NCBI GenBank assembly: GCA_023454175.1
Contig: JAEXRW010000025.1
Location: 248,001 to 312,000 of the forward strand
Origin: Bacillota bacterium
GTDB taxonomy: Bacteria; Bacillota; Clostridia; Christensenellales; JAEXRW01
Length of the DNA stretch: 64,000 bases
Reading direction: 5' to 3'
Positions 15,846-24,507 of the stretch are shown here, one piece after another (positions within the stretch are counted from its first letter, which is position 1; every line of letters begins with the position of its first letter). The notes under the pieces are model-generated. The model did no database searches, was not told where the DNA came from, and was given only the letters and a program-made list of their open reading frames with translations. The position numbers and the translations under genes were made by a program.

Positions 15846-16679
15846 ATGCCTTCCGAATTCATACTCAAGCATAAAATCGAATGCACAGGTTACAAATGGG
15901 ATGTAGCGCATCCAGGGGCGCTGGTCTGCATCGTGCACGGTATCGGCGAACATGCCATGCGGTACGATGCCATTGCGAAATTTCTTAATTCGAAAAACTA
16001 TGCGGTTTACGCCTTTGACCTCCCCGGCCATGGAAAGTCTCCCAACCCGAGGGGACACATCGGCTCCAGGGCGCAGGTCATGGGCCTGATCGATTCCCTG
16101 CTCTCTGCTGCGCGCTCCGGCCACCCCGGAATACCCGTATGCATTTACGGGCACAGCCTGGGCGGGAACCTGGTGCTGAAATACAGGCTGGAAAGCAGGG
16201 ACGAAACGATTTTTTACATGATCACTTCCCCATGGCTCATACTTGCCAGCCCGCCGCCGAAGGCCCTGCTGGCGCTTTCAAAAGTGATGGCAAAGCTGAT
16301 GCCCGGCATGCTGGTAAATACGGGGCTGGTAGCCGGCCATATCTGTTCCGATGAGAACGTCGTACAGGCATATGTGAAAGACCCGCTCGTCCATGGCAAA
16401 ATATCCGCCGTCACAGGCGCTGAGAGGCTCCAGGATTCGAAAGAGATCATCGGGAAGGCTGATGTGCCAAAGACCCCCATGCTCCTGATGCACGGCGACG
16501 ACGACCATATCTGCAGCGTGGAAGGCAGCAGGCTCGTAGCCTCCAAAGCGGGAGATTGCTGCACGTATATAGAATGGGCGGGCTGCCGCCATGAGATCCA
16601 TAATGAAACCATCAAGCAGGACGTCATGAATAAAATGGCGGAATGGCTGGACAAGCGGACAGAAAAAAAAGGGCCGTGA
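15846..16679 (+). CDS. alpha/beta hydrolase, lysophospholipase/monoacylglycerol lipase type
   Basis: This 277-residue serine hydrolase has a nucleophile elbow GHSLGG (about residues 102-107), oxyanion region HGIGEHAMRY near residue 31, acid in MHGDDDHIC (about 219-227) and catalytic histidine in GCRHEIHNE (about 248-256). These are typical of the lysophospholipase/monoglyceride lipase (Hydrolase_4) family acting on lipid esters. No signal peptide is visible, so it is probably cytoplasmic. The ATG at 15846 is preferred because GGGGGTG lies 9 nt upstream. An upstream in-frame start at 15828 would include the ribosome binding site. It is monocistronic and convergent with ispH-rpsA. Confidence 0.88.
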   Translation: MPSEFILKHKIECTGYKWDVAHPGALVCIVHGIGEHAMRYDAIAKFLNSKNYAVYAFDLPGHGKSPNPRGHIGSRAQVMGLIDSLLSAARSGHPGIPVCIYGHSLGGNLVLKYRLESRDETIFYMITSPWLILASPPPKALLALSKVMAKLMPGMLVNTGLVAGHICSDENVVQAYVKDPLVHGKISAVTGAERLQDSKEIIGKADVPKTPMLLMHGDDDHICSVEGSRLVASKAGDCCTYIEWAGCRHEIHNETIKQDVMNKMAEWLDKRTEKKGP

Positions 16680-16762
16680 CAAGCGCCACGGCAAATGTAA
16701 AGGGGGTCTCAATGAATTTGTGAGGTCACCATTCAATATTCCCAGTATTCAAAAGAATATAC

Positions 16763-16795
16763 AAAAAAATAAAGCCTTACCGGCTTTATTTTTTG
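16763..16795. terminator. bidirectional terminator between the hydrolase gene and ispH-rpsA
   Basis: An A-tract, stem AATAAAGCC / GGCTTTATT with loop TTACC, and a T-tract are symmetrical, so the signal can end transcription from both convergent genes. Confidence 0.8.
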
Positions 16796-16801
16796 ATTTG
16801 A

Positions 16802-18997
16802 TCATTTATCCTCGTTATTTTGCGGGAAAAAATCTCCCAGCGTTACCTTGGTCTCCTGAACAGGGGGTATCTCAAACGTTTCCTCGTCCGATGCAGGGGC
16901 CTGCCCCTTTTCAGTTTCGGGCTGTTCTGCCCGCTGCTCTTCGAGCAGTATATCCCTGCGGCTCAGCGATATGCGCTTTTCGGCAGGGTTTACTTCCAGC
17001 ACCTTTACCCGTACCATATCGTTGGGTTTCAGTTCGCTCTCCACTTTATCAATGCGTTTGGTAGATACCTGCGAAATATGGATCAGGCCGTCCAGTCCCG
17101 GGGCGAGTTCCACGAAGGCCCCGAAGGGAACGATCCTGGCCACCTTGCCCACCACGACAGAGCCAACGGGGAATTTCTCTGCAGCCGTTTCCCAGGGCTT
17201 CACCAGGCATTGCTTGTACCCCAGGCTGATCCTTTTTCGCTCGCGGTCCATGCTGAGGATCTCGACTTCCACTTCGTCTCCGGGCTTGATCACATCGGAA
17301 GGATGCTTCACCTTGCCCCAGGAAAGATCGGATACATGTATCAGGCCGTCGACGCCGCCGATATCCACGAATGCGCCGAAGTCCGTAAGCCGCATGACCT
17401 TGCCCTTGACCTTGTCGCCGGGCTTGAATGCGCTCCAGATCTCCTCTTCCTTCTTTTGGAGGTCTTCCTGCAAAACGAGCTTGTGGGAAGCCACGATGCG
17501 TTTGCGTTTTTTATCGACCTCGATAGCCTTGAGCTTGAGGGTTTGTCCTACGTATTTGCTCAGATCCTGAACGAAGCGGACGGAAACGTGGGATGCCGGG
17601 ATGAAGACCTTTATGACGTTCTTGCAGAGCGCCACAAGGCCGCCGTTGACGGATTCCTTCACGACTGCTTCAAACAGTTCGCCGGCTTCAATACTTTCAA
17701 CATACTTATTCAATATCTTCCGGGCATCAACGCTCTTTTTGGATAGAAGCACGTTGCCTTCCCCGTCATTTACTTTGATAACTTCCACCGATATCTCATC
17801 GCCCACCTGGCAGGCCTCGCGCGGGTTCATATCGCCTTCCAGGGACAATTCATTGCGCGGTATCAAACCATCGGATTTGTACCCGATATTGACGCACACT
17901 TCATTATCCGTGAGCTGAACCACTGTGCCTTTGACGACCTGTCCCGGCCTGATCTGCACGAGGGTCTTTTCGATGATCTGCGCAAAATCGTCTTCCTGAA
18001 CGGAAGCAGGTTCAGCATTTTGCTCCACTTCCGGCTGCAGATCCTGTCCGGCATCCTGCTGCAGATCCTGTTCCGGTTCTGTTTCGGAAACGTCCGATAC
18101 CGTTTCAGATATCGCTTCTTCGGGCCCTACATCCACAATATCGGATGATACTTCCATTTTGGCCCCTTCCAGCTCGTCCATTCTTGCGATAACCTCCCTG
18201 ATCATGCCATCAGGCGTCGATGCACCTGCGACAATTCCTATTATATCATCTGGATGCATGAATGCAAGTGGCACATCCTCCACCTGCTCCACAGCATAGG
18301 TTTTCGGGCAGTAATTTGCACTCATTTGGGCAAGTTTTTGGGTGTTTGAACTGTTTTTGCCCCCGATAACGAGCATCATGCAGGCTTTTTTGGCGATATC
18401 GATGGTCTCTTCCTGCCGTTTGACCGTCGTCTGGCATATGGTATCGAATAAATACGGATCGTCCACACGGGTTTTCAGGGCGGAAACGATCTGATCCCAT
18501 TTTTCGGGCGTTATCGTCGTCTGGGCTACCACACAAGCTTTTTCCATATGCGGAAGGGCTTCAACGTCTTCGGAGGAATATAATATATGGGCCCTGTCCC
18601 CGCTCCAGCCGTTTGTGCCCACCACTTCGGGGTGTTCCCTCTCACCGATGATAATGATCTCATTCCCCGCTTCGCTATGGGCCTTGACCGTCTCGTGGAT
18701 ACGTTTCACATATGGGCATGTGGCGTCAATAACGTTGATGCCGAGCTCGCGGCATTTTTCATAAACAACCGGAGGCACCCCGTGAGAGCGGATGATCAGA
18801 TTGCATCCATCCAGCCCATCCAGGCTTTCGACGGGAATTGCCCCCTTTGCCTGAAGGTCTTCCACGACGTTTTTGTTGTGGATGATGGGGCCGTAGGTAT
18901 AGACCCTGCCATACTTCTCCAGGCTTTCCATCACCAGGTCTATGGCCAGTTTCACGCCCATGCAAAAGCCGCCGTGTTTCCCGGTCAGTATCTGCAA
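16802..18997 (-). CDS. ispH: fused 4-hydroxy-3-methylbut-2-enyl diphosphate reductase (IspH) and ribosomal protein S1
   Basis: This 731-residue fusion starts with IspH (residues 1-280). Iron-sulfur ligands are Cys12, Cys94 and Cys188, with conserved His40, His72 and His122 and the SSNT motif at 216-219. It catalyses the last step of the MEP isoprenoid pathway. After a Glu/Gln-rich linker (about 285-340) come four S1 RNA-binding domains (about 350-690), beginning PGQVVKGTVVQL and including the canonical GAFVDIGGVDGLIHVSDLSW repeat. The fusion is known in Clostridia. It couples an oxygen-sensitive enzyme to a translation or RNA protein for reasons not understood. It lies upstream of a convergent terminator and downstream of plsC and cmk. 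Confidence 0.95.
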   Translation of the reverse strand: MQILTGKHGGFCMGVKLAIDLVMESLEKYGRVYTYGPIIHNKNVVEDLQAKGAIPVESLDGLDGCNLIIRSHGVPPVVYEKCRELGINVIDATCPYVKRIHETVKAHSEAGNEIIIIGEREHPEVVGTNGWSGDRAHILYSSEDVEALPHMEKACVVAQTTITPEKWDQIVSALKTRVDDPYLFDTICQTTVKRQEETIDIAKKACMMLVIGGKNSSNTQKLAQMSANYCPKTYAVEQVEDVPLAFMHPDDIIGIVAGASTPDGMIREVIARMDELEGAKMEVSSDIVDVGPEEAISETVSDVSETEPEQDLQQDAGQDLQPEVEQNAEPASVQEDDFAQIIEKTLVQIRPGQVVKGTVVQLTDNEVCVNIGYKSDGLIPRNELSLEGDMNPREACQVGDEISVEVIKVNDGEGNVLLSKKSVDARKILNKYVESIEAGELFEAVVKESVNGGLVALCKNVIKVFIPASHVSVRFVQDLSKYVGQTLKLKAIEVDKKRKRIVASHKLVLQEDLQKKEEEIWSAFKPGDKVKGKVMRLTDFGAFVDIGGVDGLIHVSDLSWGKVKHPSDVIKPGDEVEVEILSMDRERKRISLGYKQCLVKPWETAAEKFPVGSVVVGKVARIVPFGAFVELAPGLDGLIHISQVSTKRIDKVESELKPNDMVRVKVLEVNPAEKRISLSRRDILLEEQRAEQPETEKGQAPASDEETFEIPPVQETKVTLGDFFPQNNEDK

Positions 18998-19011
18998 ATC
19001 AAACCTCCGTA

Positions 19012-19584
19012 TTACAAAGCCTTCATGGCATTTTCAAAGATCTCAGTCGCCTGGTTGATGGTTTCCTTCGTGATAGCGCCTGAATTGAAACCCTCCAGCC
19101 TGAAAGGTTTGCCCACAACGACGGTCTGCCTTCTGAAAAGCCTGAACTCCCGCTTATACCGTACCGGCAGGATCATTGCGCCGGACTGGATGGCCAGCAG
19201 TCCGATTCCTCTTTCAAAAGGCTGGATCTCTCCGGTGAGGCTCCGGGTGCCTTCCGGGAAGATGCCGAGTATTTTCCCTTCATTGAGGACCTTTAGCGAC
19301 TTTTTGATCGCACTGATATCATTGGCGTGCCTGTTCACCGGAAATGCCTCCAGTTTGGTAAACAGCCAGCGGGTAAATCTATTTTGGAACCATTCGGATT
19401 TGGCAATGAAAAAGATCTGCCTTGGCGTGATCATGCCCAGAACGACCGGGTCCAGGAGCGATATATGGTTGCATATCATGATCAGGGGACCCTTTGTTTT
19501 CAGGTATTCACGCCCGATCACCTTGTACGGAAAGAGGAGATATACAAAGGGCTTTCCGATCATTCTCAAAATTCGATAGAACAT
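19012..19584 (-). CDS. plsC: 1-acyl-sn-glycerol-3-phosphate acyltransferase (PlsC)
   Basis: This 190-residue acyltransferase has the NHISLLDP motif (HxxxxD, about residues 38-45), the FPEGTRS motif (about 107-113) and an N-terminal hydrophobic membrane-associating stretch. It makes phosphatidic acid from lysophosphatidic acid at the membrane. The cmk-plsC-ispH/rpsA order is a common clostridial operon. It starts 17 nt after cmk. Confidence 0.92.
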   Translation of the reverse strand: MFYRILRMIGKPFVYLLFPYKVIGREYLKTKGPLIMICNHISLLDPVVLGMITPRQIFFIAKSEWFQNRFTRWLFTKLEAFPVNRHANDISAIKKSLKVLNEGKILGIFPEGTRSLTGEIQPFERGIGLLAIQSGAMILPVRYKREFRLFRRQTVVVGKPFRLEGFNSGAITKETINQATEIFENAMKAL

Positions 19585-19601
19585 CTGTTATTGCTCCCGA
19601 T

Positions 19602-20261
19602 CTATTTTATGTAATCCCTGAGTTTTTGCAGTACCTGATCGATATCCAGCTCCGTCGTATCGACCAGCACCGCATCCTGCGCCGCCCTCAAGGGTGCGAC
19701 CGCCCGGGTACTGTCGTTCCTGTCGCGGAAATTGATGTCATCGATGATCTTTTGAAGCGGGATGCTTTCCCCTTTCAGCTGCAGTTCCTTTTGCCTTCTT
19801 TTTGCCCTTTCTTCCGGCGAGGCGGTCAAAAAAAACTTATAGGCGGCATCCGGGAGCACATGGGTGCCGATATCGCGCCCATCCAGCACCAGGCTTGTCT
19901 GCCGTGCAAGGTTCCTTGCCATTTCCGTGGCAAGATCCCGCACGTCCTTGTTCAAAGCAACCATGGAAGCGGCATGGGATGCATCCATGGTCCGGATCGC
20001 TGAAGATACATCTTCGCCGTCGAGCATCATTTTTTGAATATCCCCGTCAAAAACAATGGAGATATCTGTATTTTTCAATGCTTCCTTTATCGCATCCCCG
20101 GAAGCAAGGTCTATACCTTTGCGCAGCATACATAGGCCTACTGTCCTGTATATCGCGCCGGTATCCAGGTAATGAATGCCCAGCAGTTTGGCCAGGTTTT
20201 TTGCGATCGTGCTTTTGCCCGCGCCGGCAGGCCCGTCTATTGCGATGCTAATATGATCCAT
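19602..20261 (-). CDS. cmk: cytidylate kinase (Cmk)
   Basis: This 219-residue kinase begins MDHISIAIDGPAGAGKST with the P-loop at about residues 9-17. It has GAIYRTVGL, the DGRDIGTHVLPDA motif and RAxxRxxE (ERAKRRQKEL), all of the bacterial CMP/dCMP kinase family. It phosphorylates CMP and dCMP with ATP. The second of two adjacent ATG codons (20261) is preferred because GGAGG then sits 5 nt away rather than 2. A longer reading frame would overlap the hutP-like gene. Confidence 0.94.
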   Translation of the reverse strand: MDHISIAIDGPAGAGKSTIAKNLAKLLGIHYLDTGAIYRTVGLCMLRKGIDLASGDAIKEALKNTDISIVFDGDIQKMMLDGEDVSSAIRTMDASHAASMVALNKDVRDLATEMARNLARQTSLVLDGRDIGTHVLPDAAYKFFLTASPEERAKRRQKELQLKGESIPLQKIIDDINFRDRNDSTRAVAPLRAAQDAVLVDTTELDIDQVLQKLRDYIK

Positions 20262-20277
20262 CATACCCTCCGCATGA

Positions 20278-20685
20278 TCAGATGGCCCTGTGGCCCAGGC
20301 CGATCGCGACCTCATTGAGGTGAAGCAATCCTATGCCCATGAAAACGCATACCGTTATATGGTCGCCATACCTGGCCATTCCGATCTTTCCCCCGACATT
20401 CAAACCGACAGCCTTGGCCATGATCTGCGACAGGGCCTCATGCGCCGCGCCCGCCACGCCGCCCTCCTCCAGGTGCGTCTCCCCGATGATGCCCTCCCGT
20501 TTGGCAGCCACGATGGCCCGTTCGATCAATTTGGTGACGGATGCGATGAATTCGCCGCCGAAATCGACTGCGGCTGCATGGATATCTTCCTGCAGCAGCT
20601 CACTTTTCAGCTGCTTTTCCTCGTCCCTGTCCTTGCTCAAGCTCATCAAGATGGCCGCCTTGGCGACGTCCCTGCTTCCAGTCAT
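20278..20685 (-). CDS. HutP-family protein
   Basis: This 135-residue protein has the HutP core: ASVTKLIERAIVAAKREGII, then a His/Glu segment ETHLEEGGVAGAAHEAL, and GLNVGGKIG. The C-terminal IGLLHLNEVAIGLGHRA is near invariant in the clostridial branch. In Bacillus, HutP is a histidine- and Mg-dependent RNA-binding antiterminator of the hut operon. No histidine-utilisation gene is nearby, so the target is unknown. The start at 20685 has GGAGGCAACT upstream. It is placed between the yhiN-like gene and cmk, 16 nt before cmk. Confidence 0.85.
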   Translation of the reverse strand: MTGSRDVAKAAILMSLSKDRDEEKQLKSELLQEDIHAAAVDFGGEFIASVTKLIERAIVAAKREGIIGETHLEEGGVAGAAHEALSQIMAKAVGLNVGGKIGMARYGDHITVCVFMGIGLLHLNEVAIGLGHRAI

Positions 20686-20701
20686 AGTTGCCTCCAATAT
20701 A

Positions 20702-21985
20702 TCAGCAGTTGCTCCCTGCGACATAGCCTGTGCTGAAGGCGATCTGGAGGTTGAACCCTCCGGTCAGCGCATCCACGTCCAGCACTTCTCCGGCAAAAAA
20801 CAGCCCTTTGACTACCTTGGACTCCATTGTACCGGGGTTTATCTCCTTCACATTCACGCCGCCCCGCGTGATGACTGCTTCCGCTACAGGCCGGAACGAT
20901 TTCACATGGAATACCAGGCCTTTCAGCAGTTTAACCAGTTCACTCCGTTTTTCCCGGGTGATCTGGCAGGCAGCCGTTTCTTCCTCCACACCCCAGAGCC
21001 GGATGACCACCGGGACCATGGACGCGGGCAAAAGCTCCGCAAGCGCATTCTTTATATTTTTCTTCGCGAATTTCTGGAAATCCCGGATGATGCGCTTGTC
21101 AAGAGTATCTTCACTGATTCCGGGTTTGATGTCAATATACAAATTGGACCGCAGGATCACTTCCTCCGGCACCATGCTGCTGGCGGTGAGAACGAGCGGT
21201 CCGGATATGCCAAAGTGGGTGAACAGCAGTTCCCCTCTTTCCCGGTGGAGCTCCTTTCCGTTGGAGACGATAAACAGCTCAATATTTTTGAGGGTCAGTC
21301 CCTGCAGCGACATCGGCCATTGTTCAACGGTATCAAAAGGGACCAGTGCGGCCCCGGGGGCCCGTACCGTATGCCCCAGATCCTGCGCCATTTCATAGCC
21401 GTCCCCCGTAGAACCCGTGGAGGGATAGGAGATGCCTCCTGTGGCAATGACGGCTGAATCGCAGGTCAGGATCCTGCCATCGTCCAATTCGACCCCGGTA
21501 ACCTGTTCTTGGGTGCAATGGATCGATCGGACTTCAGCTTTGAGCTGTATATCCACATTGGCGTCCTGAAGCATGCGCGACAGCGCTTTGATCACATCGC
21601 TGGATTTATCGGACTGCGGGAACACCCTGTTGCCCCTTTCCACTTTAGTCTGCAGTCCAAGGGCAGAAAAGAAACCCACTGTCTCATTGCAGTCAAAAGC
21701 GGAAAGCGCGCTGTAAAGGAACCTGGGATTTGTCGGGATATTGTTCAGGTATTCTTCCAGAGAGGCCATATTCGTCAGGTTGCAGCGGCCTTTGCCCGTG
21801 ATATACAGCTTCTTCCCCAGTTTATCATTCTTTTCGAGCAGGACCACTTCCAGGCCGCGCCTTGCGGCGATCCCCGCAGCCATCATCCCGGCGGGACCGC
21901 CGCCGATTACAATGACGCGCCCGCCTTTGTTTCCATTTTGGGATAGCATCGTATAGTTCAGCGTCCTCGATTCCAGACTATTCAT
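20702..21985 (-). CDS. NAD(P)/FAD-dependent oxidoreductase, YhiN/HI0933 (BaiN-like) family
   Basis: This protein of about 427 residues has an FAD dinucleotide-binding motif VIVIGGGPAGMMAAG near the N-terminus. It has the family signatures GRCNLTN, a central GGISYPSTGSTGDGYEMAQ segment, and the C-terminal GLFFAGEVLDVDALTGGFNLQIAFSTG second nucleotide motif (given in part as a landmark). The physiological reaction of most members is not known. The start is uncertain: 21985 gives a normal length, while 22000 and 21949 are alternatives, none with a strong ribosome binding site. It is probably coupled to the upstream rpiR-like gene. Confidence 0.86.
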   Translation of the reverse strand: MNSLESRTLNYTMLSQNGNKGGRVIVIGGGPAGMMAAGIAARRGLEVVLLEKNDKLGKKLYITGKGRCNLTNMASLEEYLNNIPTNPRFLYSALSAFDCNETVGFFSALGLQTKVERGNRVFPQSDKSSDVIKALSRMLQDANVDIQLKAEVRSIHCTQEQVTGVELDDGRILTCDSAVIATGGISYPSTGSTGDGYEMAQDLGHTVRAPGAALVPFDTVEQWPMSLQGLTLKNIELFIVSNGKELHRERGELLFTHFGISGPLVLTASSMVPEEVILRSNLYIDIKPGISEDTLDKRIIRDFQKFAKKNIKNALAELLPASMVPVVIRLWGVEEETAACQITREKRSELVKLLKGLVFHVKSFRPVAEAVITRGGVNVKEINPGTMESKVVKGLFFAGEVLDVDALTGGFNLQIAFSTGYVAGSNC

Positions 21986-22002
21986 AATATGACCAGGCAT
22001 CC

Positions 22003-22890
22003 TCAGGAATTTTCCCTTTCGATGTACACCTTGTATTCCGACCATATGTTTTCGAGCTCTTCAAATTTTTTCGAGATCTCCGCCTTCTTCCGCTGCCCTA
22101 TAGCCATGATGAGCGCATTGATCAGACTGAGCGGCGCGACCAGTGAATCCACAAATGATGCCATGTCGCTCCTCGCCGTCAGTACGATATCGGCATACCC
22201 TGCGATCTTGGACGTGTTGCTGTCGGTGATGGCGATGACTTTCACGCCGCGTTTTTTTGCAAACGTCACGCCTTCCAGCGTACGGGTGGAGTATCTGGGA
22301 AAGGAGATCCCGATGACCACGTCCTTTTCGGTGGCCGGGGCCAGCTGTTCAAAGATATCGCTCACACCGAACGTACACACATGCACATTCTGCAGCACGA
22401 AATTCAGATAATAGCCCAGGAACTGCGTCAAGGGGGCGCTGCTGCGAAGGCCCAGAATGTAGACCTTGTTGGCCTGAAAGAGGCTCTCCACAGCCTGCTC
22501 AAACTGTGATTCATCGATGGAATCTATCGTCATGCGGATATTGTGCATGTCCGCCTTCAAGACGGTATGAAGGATGGCGCTGTCATCCATGTCCGAAGAG
22601 GCCAGTTCGATCCGCTGGACGGTGGTCAGTTTGTTCCGTATCATCTCCTGCAGGGCCTTTTGCAGACGGGGATAGCCGTCAAAACCAAGCGAATCGGCAA
22701 ACCTCACCACGGTGGATTCGCTCACCCGGGCATGCTCTCCCAGCTTGCAGGCCGTCATGAAGGCGGCCTTGTCATAGTTGCTGATGATGAAATCGGCGAT
22801 GCGTTTCTGGCCCTTGCTCATTTTCCTGTAATTCGAATGGATATTGGACAACAGATCATGTTTCTCCAATGGGATTCCCGCCTTTACCAT
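22003..22890 (-). CDS. MurR/RpiR-family transcriptional regulator
   Basis: This 295-residue regulator has an N-terminal HTH_6 domain (about residues 10-85, with KGQKRIADFIISNYDKAAFM and VSESTVVRFADSLGFDGYP) and a C-terminal SIS sugar-isomerase domain (about 120-265) that senses phosphosugars. It overlaps the end of surE by 35 nt. An alternative TTG start at 22869, with GGCGGGAA upstream, would shorten the overlap to 14 nt. The target genes are not evident locally. Confidence 0.9.
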   Translation of the reverse strand: MVKAGIPLEKHDLLSNIHSNYRKMSKGQKRIADFIISNYDKAAFMTACKLGEHARVSESTVVRFADSLGFDGYPRLQKALQEMIRNKLTTVQRIELASSDMDDSAILHTVLKADMHNIRMTIDSIDESQFEQAVESLFQANKVYILGLRSSAPLTQFLGYYLNFVLQNVHVCTFGVSDIFEQLAPATEKDVVIGISFPRYSTRTLEGVTFAKKRGVKVIAITDSNTSKIAGYADIVLTARSDMASFVDSLVAPLSLINALIMAIGQRKKAEISKKFEELENIWSEYKVYIERENS

Positions 22891-23650
22891 TTTCTTTCGC
22901 CAATGCTGCCATTTTATCCAGCATTGACCGGTTCGTCAGATCATACCAGAGTGGTGTCAGTGTGATATAACCCCTGGAAACCCAGCTGACATCGGAATCT
23001 TCGGCATCATCGGGGGTATCGCATGCTTCCCCCCGCAGCCAGTAATACTTCCTGCCAAAGGAATCGGTATGTTCTTCATACCAGTCGATATATCTGCATA
23101 TGCCCAGGGGGCATATCCTGCTGCCTTTTATCTGCTCCAGAGGGAGATCCGGAACGTTTACATTGATGATCGTTTTCTCCGATACATCGAGATCGCACAT
23201 CTGCAGGATGATATCGGATGCGACTCTACAGGCTGTATCGTAGTTGGCCGGAAAGTGCGATGCCACAGAGAATGCAAGGGATTTCACGCCGGCGATGGCG
23301 CCCTCCATGGCCGCCGCTACCGTACCGGAATAGATCACATCGGTCCCGAGGTTTGCGCCGCAGTTGATACCGGAAATGACCATATCCGGTTTCTGGGCGA
23401 GGATGCTGTTCAGGGCGATCTTGACACAATCCGAAGGCATTCCATGGACCGCGTAGCATGCCGCATCCAGATCCGGTATCTGTGTTTCAATGACTTTCAC
23501 CGGGGAAAACAGCGTCGTATGGTGGCTGGTGGCGCTGCATTCGAGTATGGGGGCGACTACGGTGATCACATGGTCTTTTGCAAGTGTTCTTGCAAGATGT
23601 TGCAATCCTTCGCCGTGAATTCCATCATCGTTTACCAGAAGAAGACGCAT
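22856..23650 (-). CDS. surE: 5'/3'-nucleotidase SurE
   Basis: This 264-residue metal-dependent phosphatase has the SurE hallmark VNDDGIHGEG (residues 5-14, metal-binding Asp-Asp), APILECSATSH, VISGINCGANLG and SGTVAAAMEG. It removes phosphate from nucleoside monophosphates and possibly from polyphosphate. It is the first gene of a minus-strand run (surE-rpiR-yhiN-hutP-cmk-plsC-ispH/rpsA) behind a consensus-like promoter, with GGGGGA as ribosome binding site. Confidence 0.96.
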   Translation of the reverse strand: MRLLLVNDDGIHGEGLQHLARTLAKDHVITVVAPILECSATSHHTTLFSPVKVIETQIPDLDAACYAVHGMPSDCVKIALNSILAQKPDMVISGINCGANLGTDVIYSGTVAAAMEGAIAGVKSLAFSVASHFPANYDTACRVASDIILQMCDLDVSEKTIINVNVPDLPLEQIKGSRICPLGICRYIDWYEEHTDSFGRKYYWLRGEACDTPDDAEDSDVSWVSRGYITLTPLWYDLTNRSMLDKMAALAKENGKGGNPIGET

Positions 23651-23686
23651 CTGCAGCCAAATCCCCCGTTTTATGCATTCAGGACT

Positions 23687-23715
23687 ATTATAATTGTGCC
23701 TGTATTCATTGTCAA
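23687..23715 (-). promoter_or_regulatory. surE operon promoter
   Basis: On the minus strand full-consensus TTGACA (23710-23715) and TATAAT (23687-23692) are 17 nt apart, 37 nt before the surE start. This is the best sigma-A match in the window. Confidence 0.85.
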
Positions 23716-23755
23716 AGATAATGAAGGATACTGGAAATGTAATAATTGATTCAGA

Positions 23756-24478
23756 TCAATTTCCGCCGTGGTTTTGAAAATAATGTACTTCATCCGGGGT
23801 CATTTCCCTGTACTCCCCGCTCTTCAAACCGCCCAGCGAGAGCTTTCCGATCGCGATCCTTTTTAAATATATTACCTTCCTGCCCACAGCTTCAAACATT
23901 TTCTTTACCTGCCTGTTGCGTCCCTCATGGATCTCGACTGTATACGCAGGTACCCGGCTGTCCATGGGAAAAGGATGGACCCTGGCTTTCGAGGTGAGCC
24001 TGCCATCAATGAAGACCCCGTTTTCCAGCGCGCAGAGGTCATCATATTCCAGGCTTTTATCGATATATGCCAGATAGGTTTTGGTGATGTTGCTGCTGGG
24101 ATGGGAAATGGTATATGCAAAGTCGCCGTCATTGGTGAGGATCAGCAGGCCTTCCGTATCATAGTCCAGCCTCCCCACAGGGAAGACGCGCAGTCCCATA
24201 TCGGGAATGATGTCCAATACGGTCCTTCTTCCCCGGTCATCGCTGCAGGTCGTGAGGGTATTGGCAGGTTTATTCATGATCAGATACACATGTCTATCCG
24301 GCCTTGCAAGCGTCGCGCCGTCCACTTCCACTGTATCCGATGCGTCATCCACCACCAATCCCATCTGCGTGATGACAGCACCGTTCACTTTCACATGGCC
24401 GCTCGCGATGAGCTCCTCGCATTTCCTCCTGGAAGCCACACCGGCTTCGGCAAGGACTTTCTGCAGACGCTTTTTCAT
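23756..24478 (-). CDS. 16S/23S rRNA pseudouridine synthase, RluB/RsuA family
   Basis: This 240-residue enzyme has an N-terminal S4 RNA-binding domain (RLQKVLAEAGVASRRKCEELI), and a catalytic domain with the GRLDYDTEGLLILTNDG motif (catalytic Asp in RLD) and EGRNRQVKKMFEA near the C-terminus. It isomerises a specific rRNA uridine. Sequence alone does not decide between the RluB, RluE, RluF and RsuA specificities. ATG 24478 is chosen because GGGGTG lies directly upstream. Confidence 0.92.
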   Translation of the reverse strand: MKKRLQKVLAEAGVASRRKCEELIASGHVKVNGAVITQMGLVVDDASDTVEVDGATLARPDRHVYLIMNKPANTLTTCSDDRGRRTVLDIIPDMGLRVFPVGRLDYDTEGLLILTNDGDFAYTISHPSSNITKTYLAYIDKSLEYDDLCALENGVFIDGRLTSKARVHPFPMDSRVPAYTVEIHEGRNRQVKKMFEAVGRKVIYLKRIAIGKLSLGGLKSGEYREMTPDEVHYFQNHGGN

Positions 24479-24507
24479 TGCACACCCCAAACAATATCAA
24501 ATAATTA

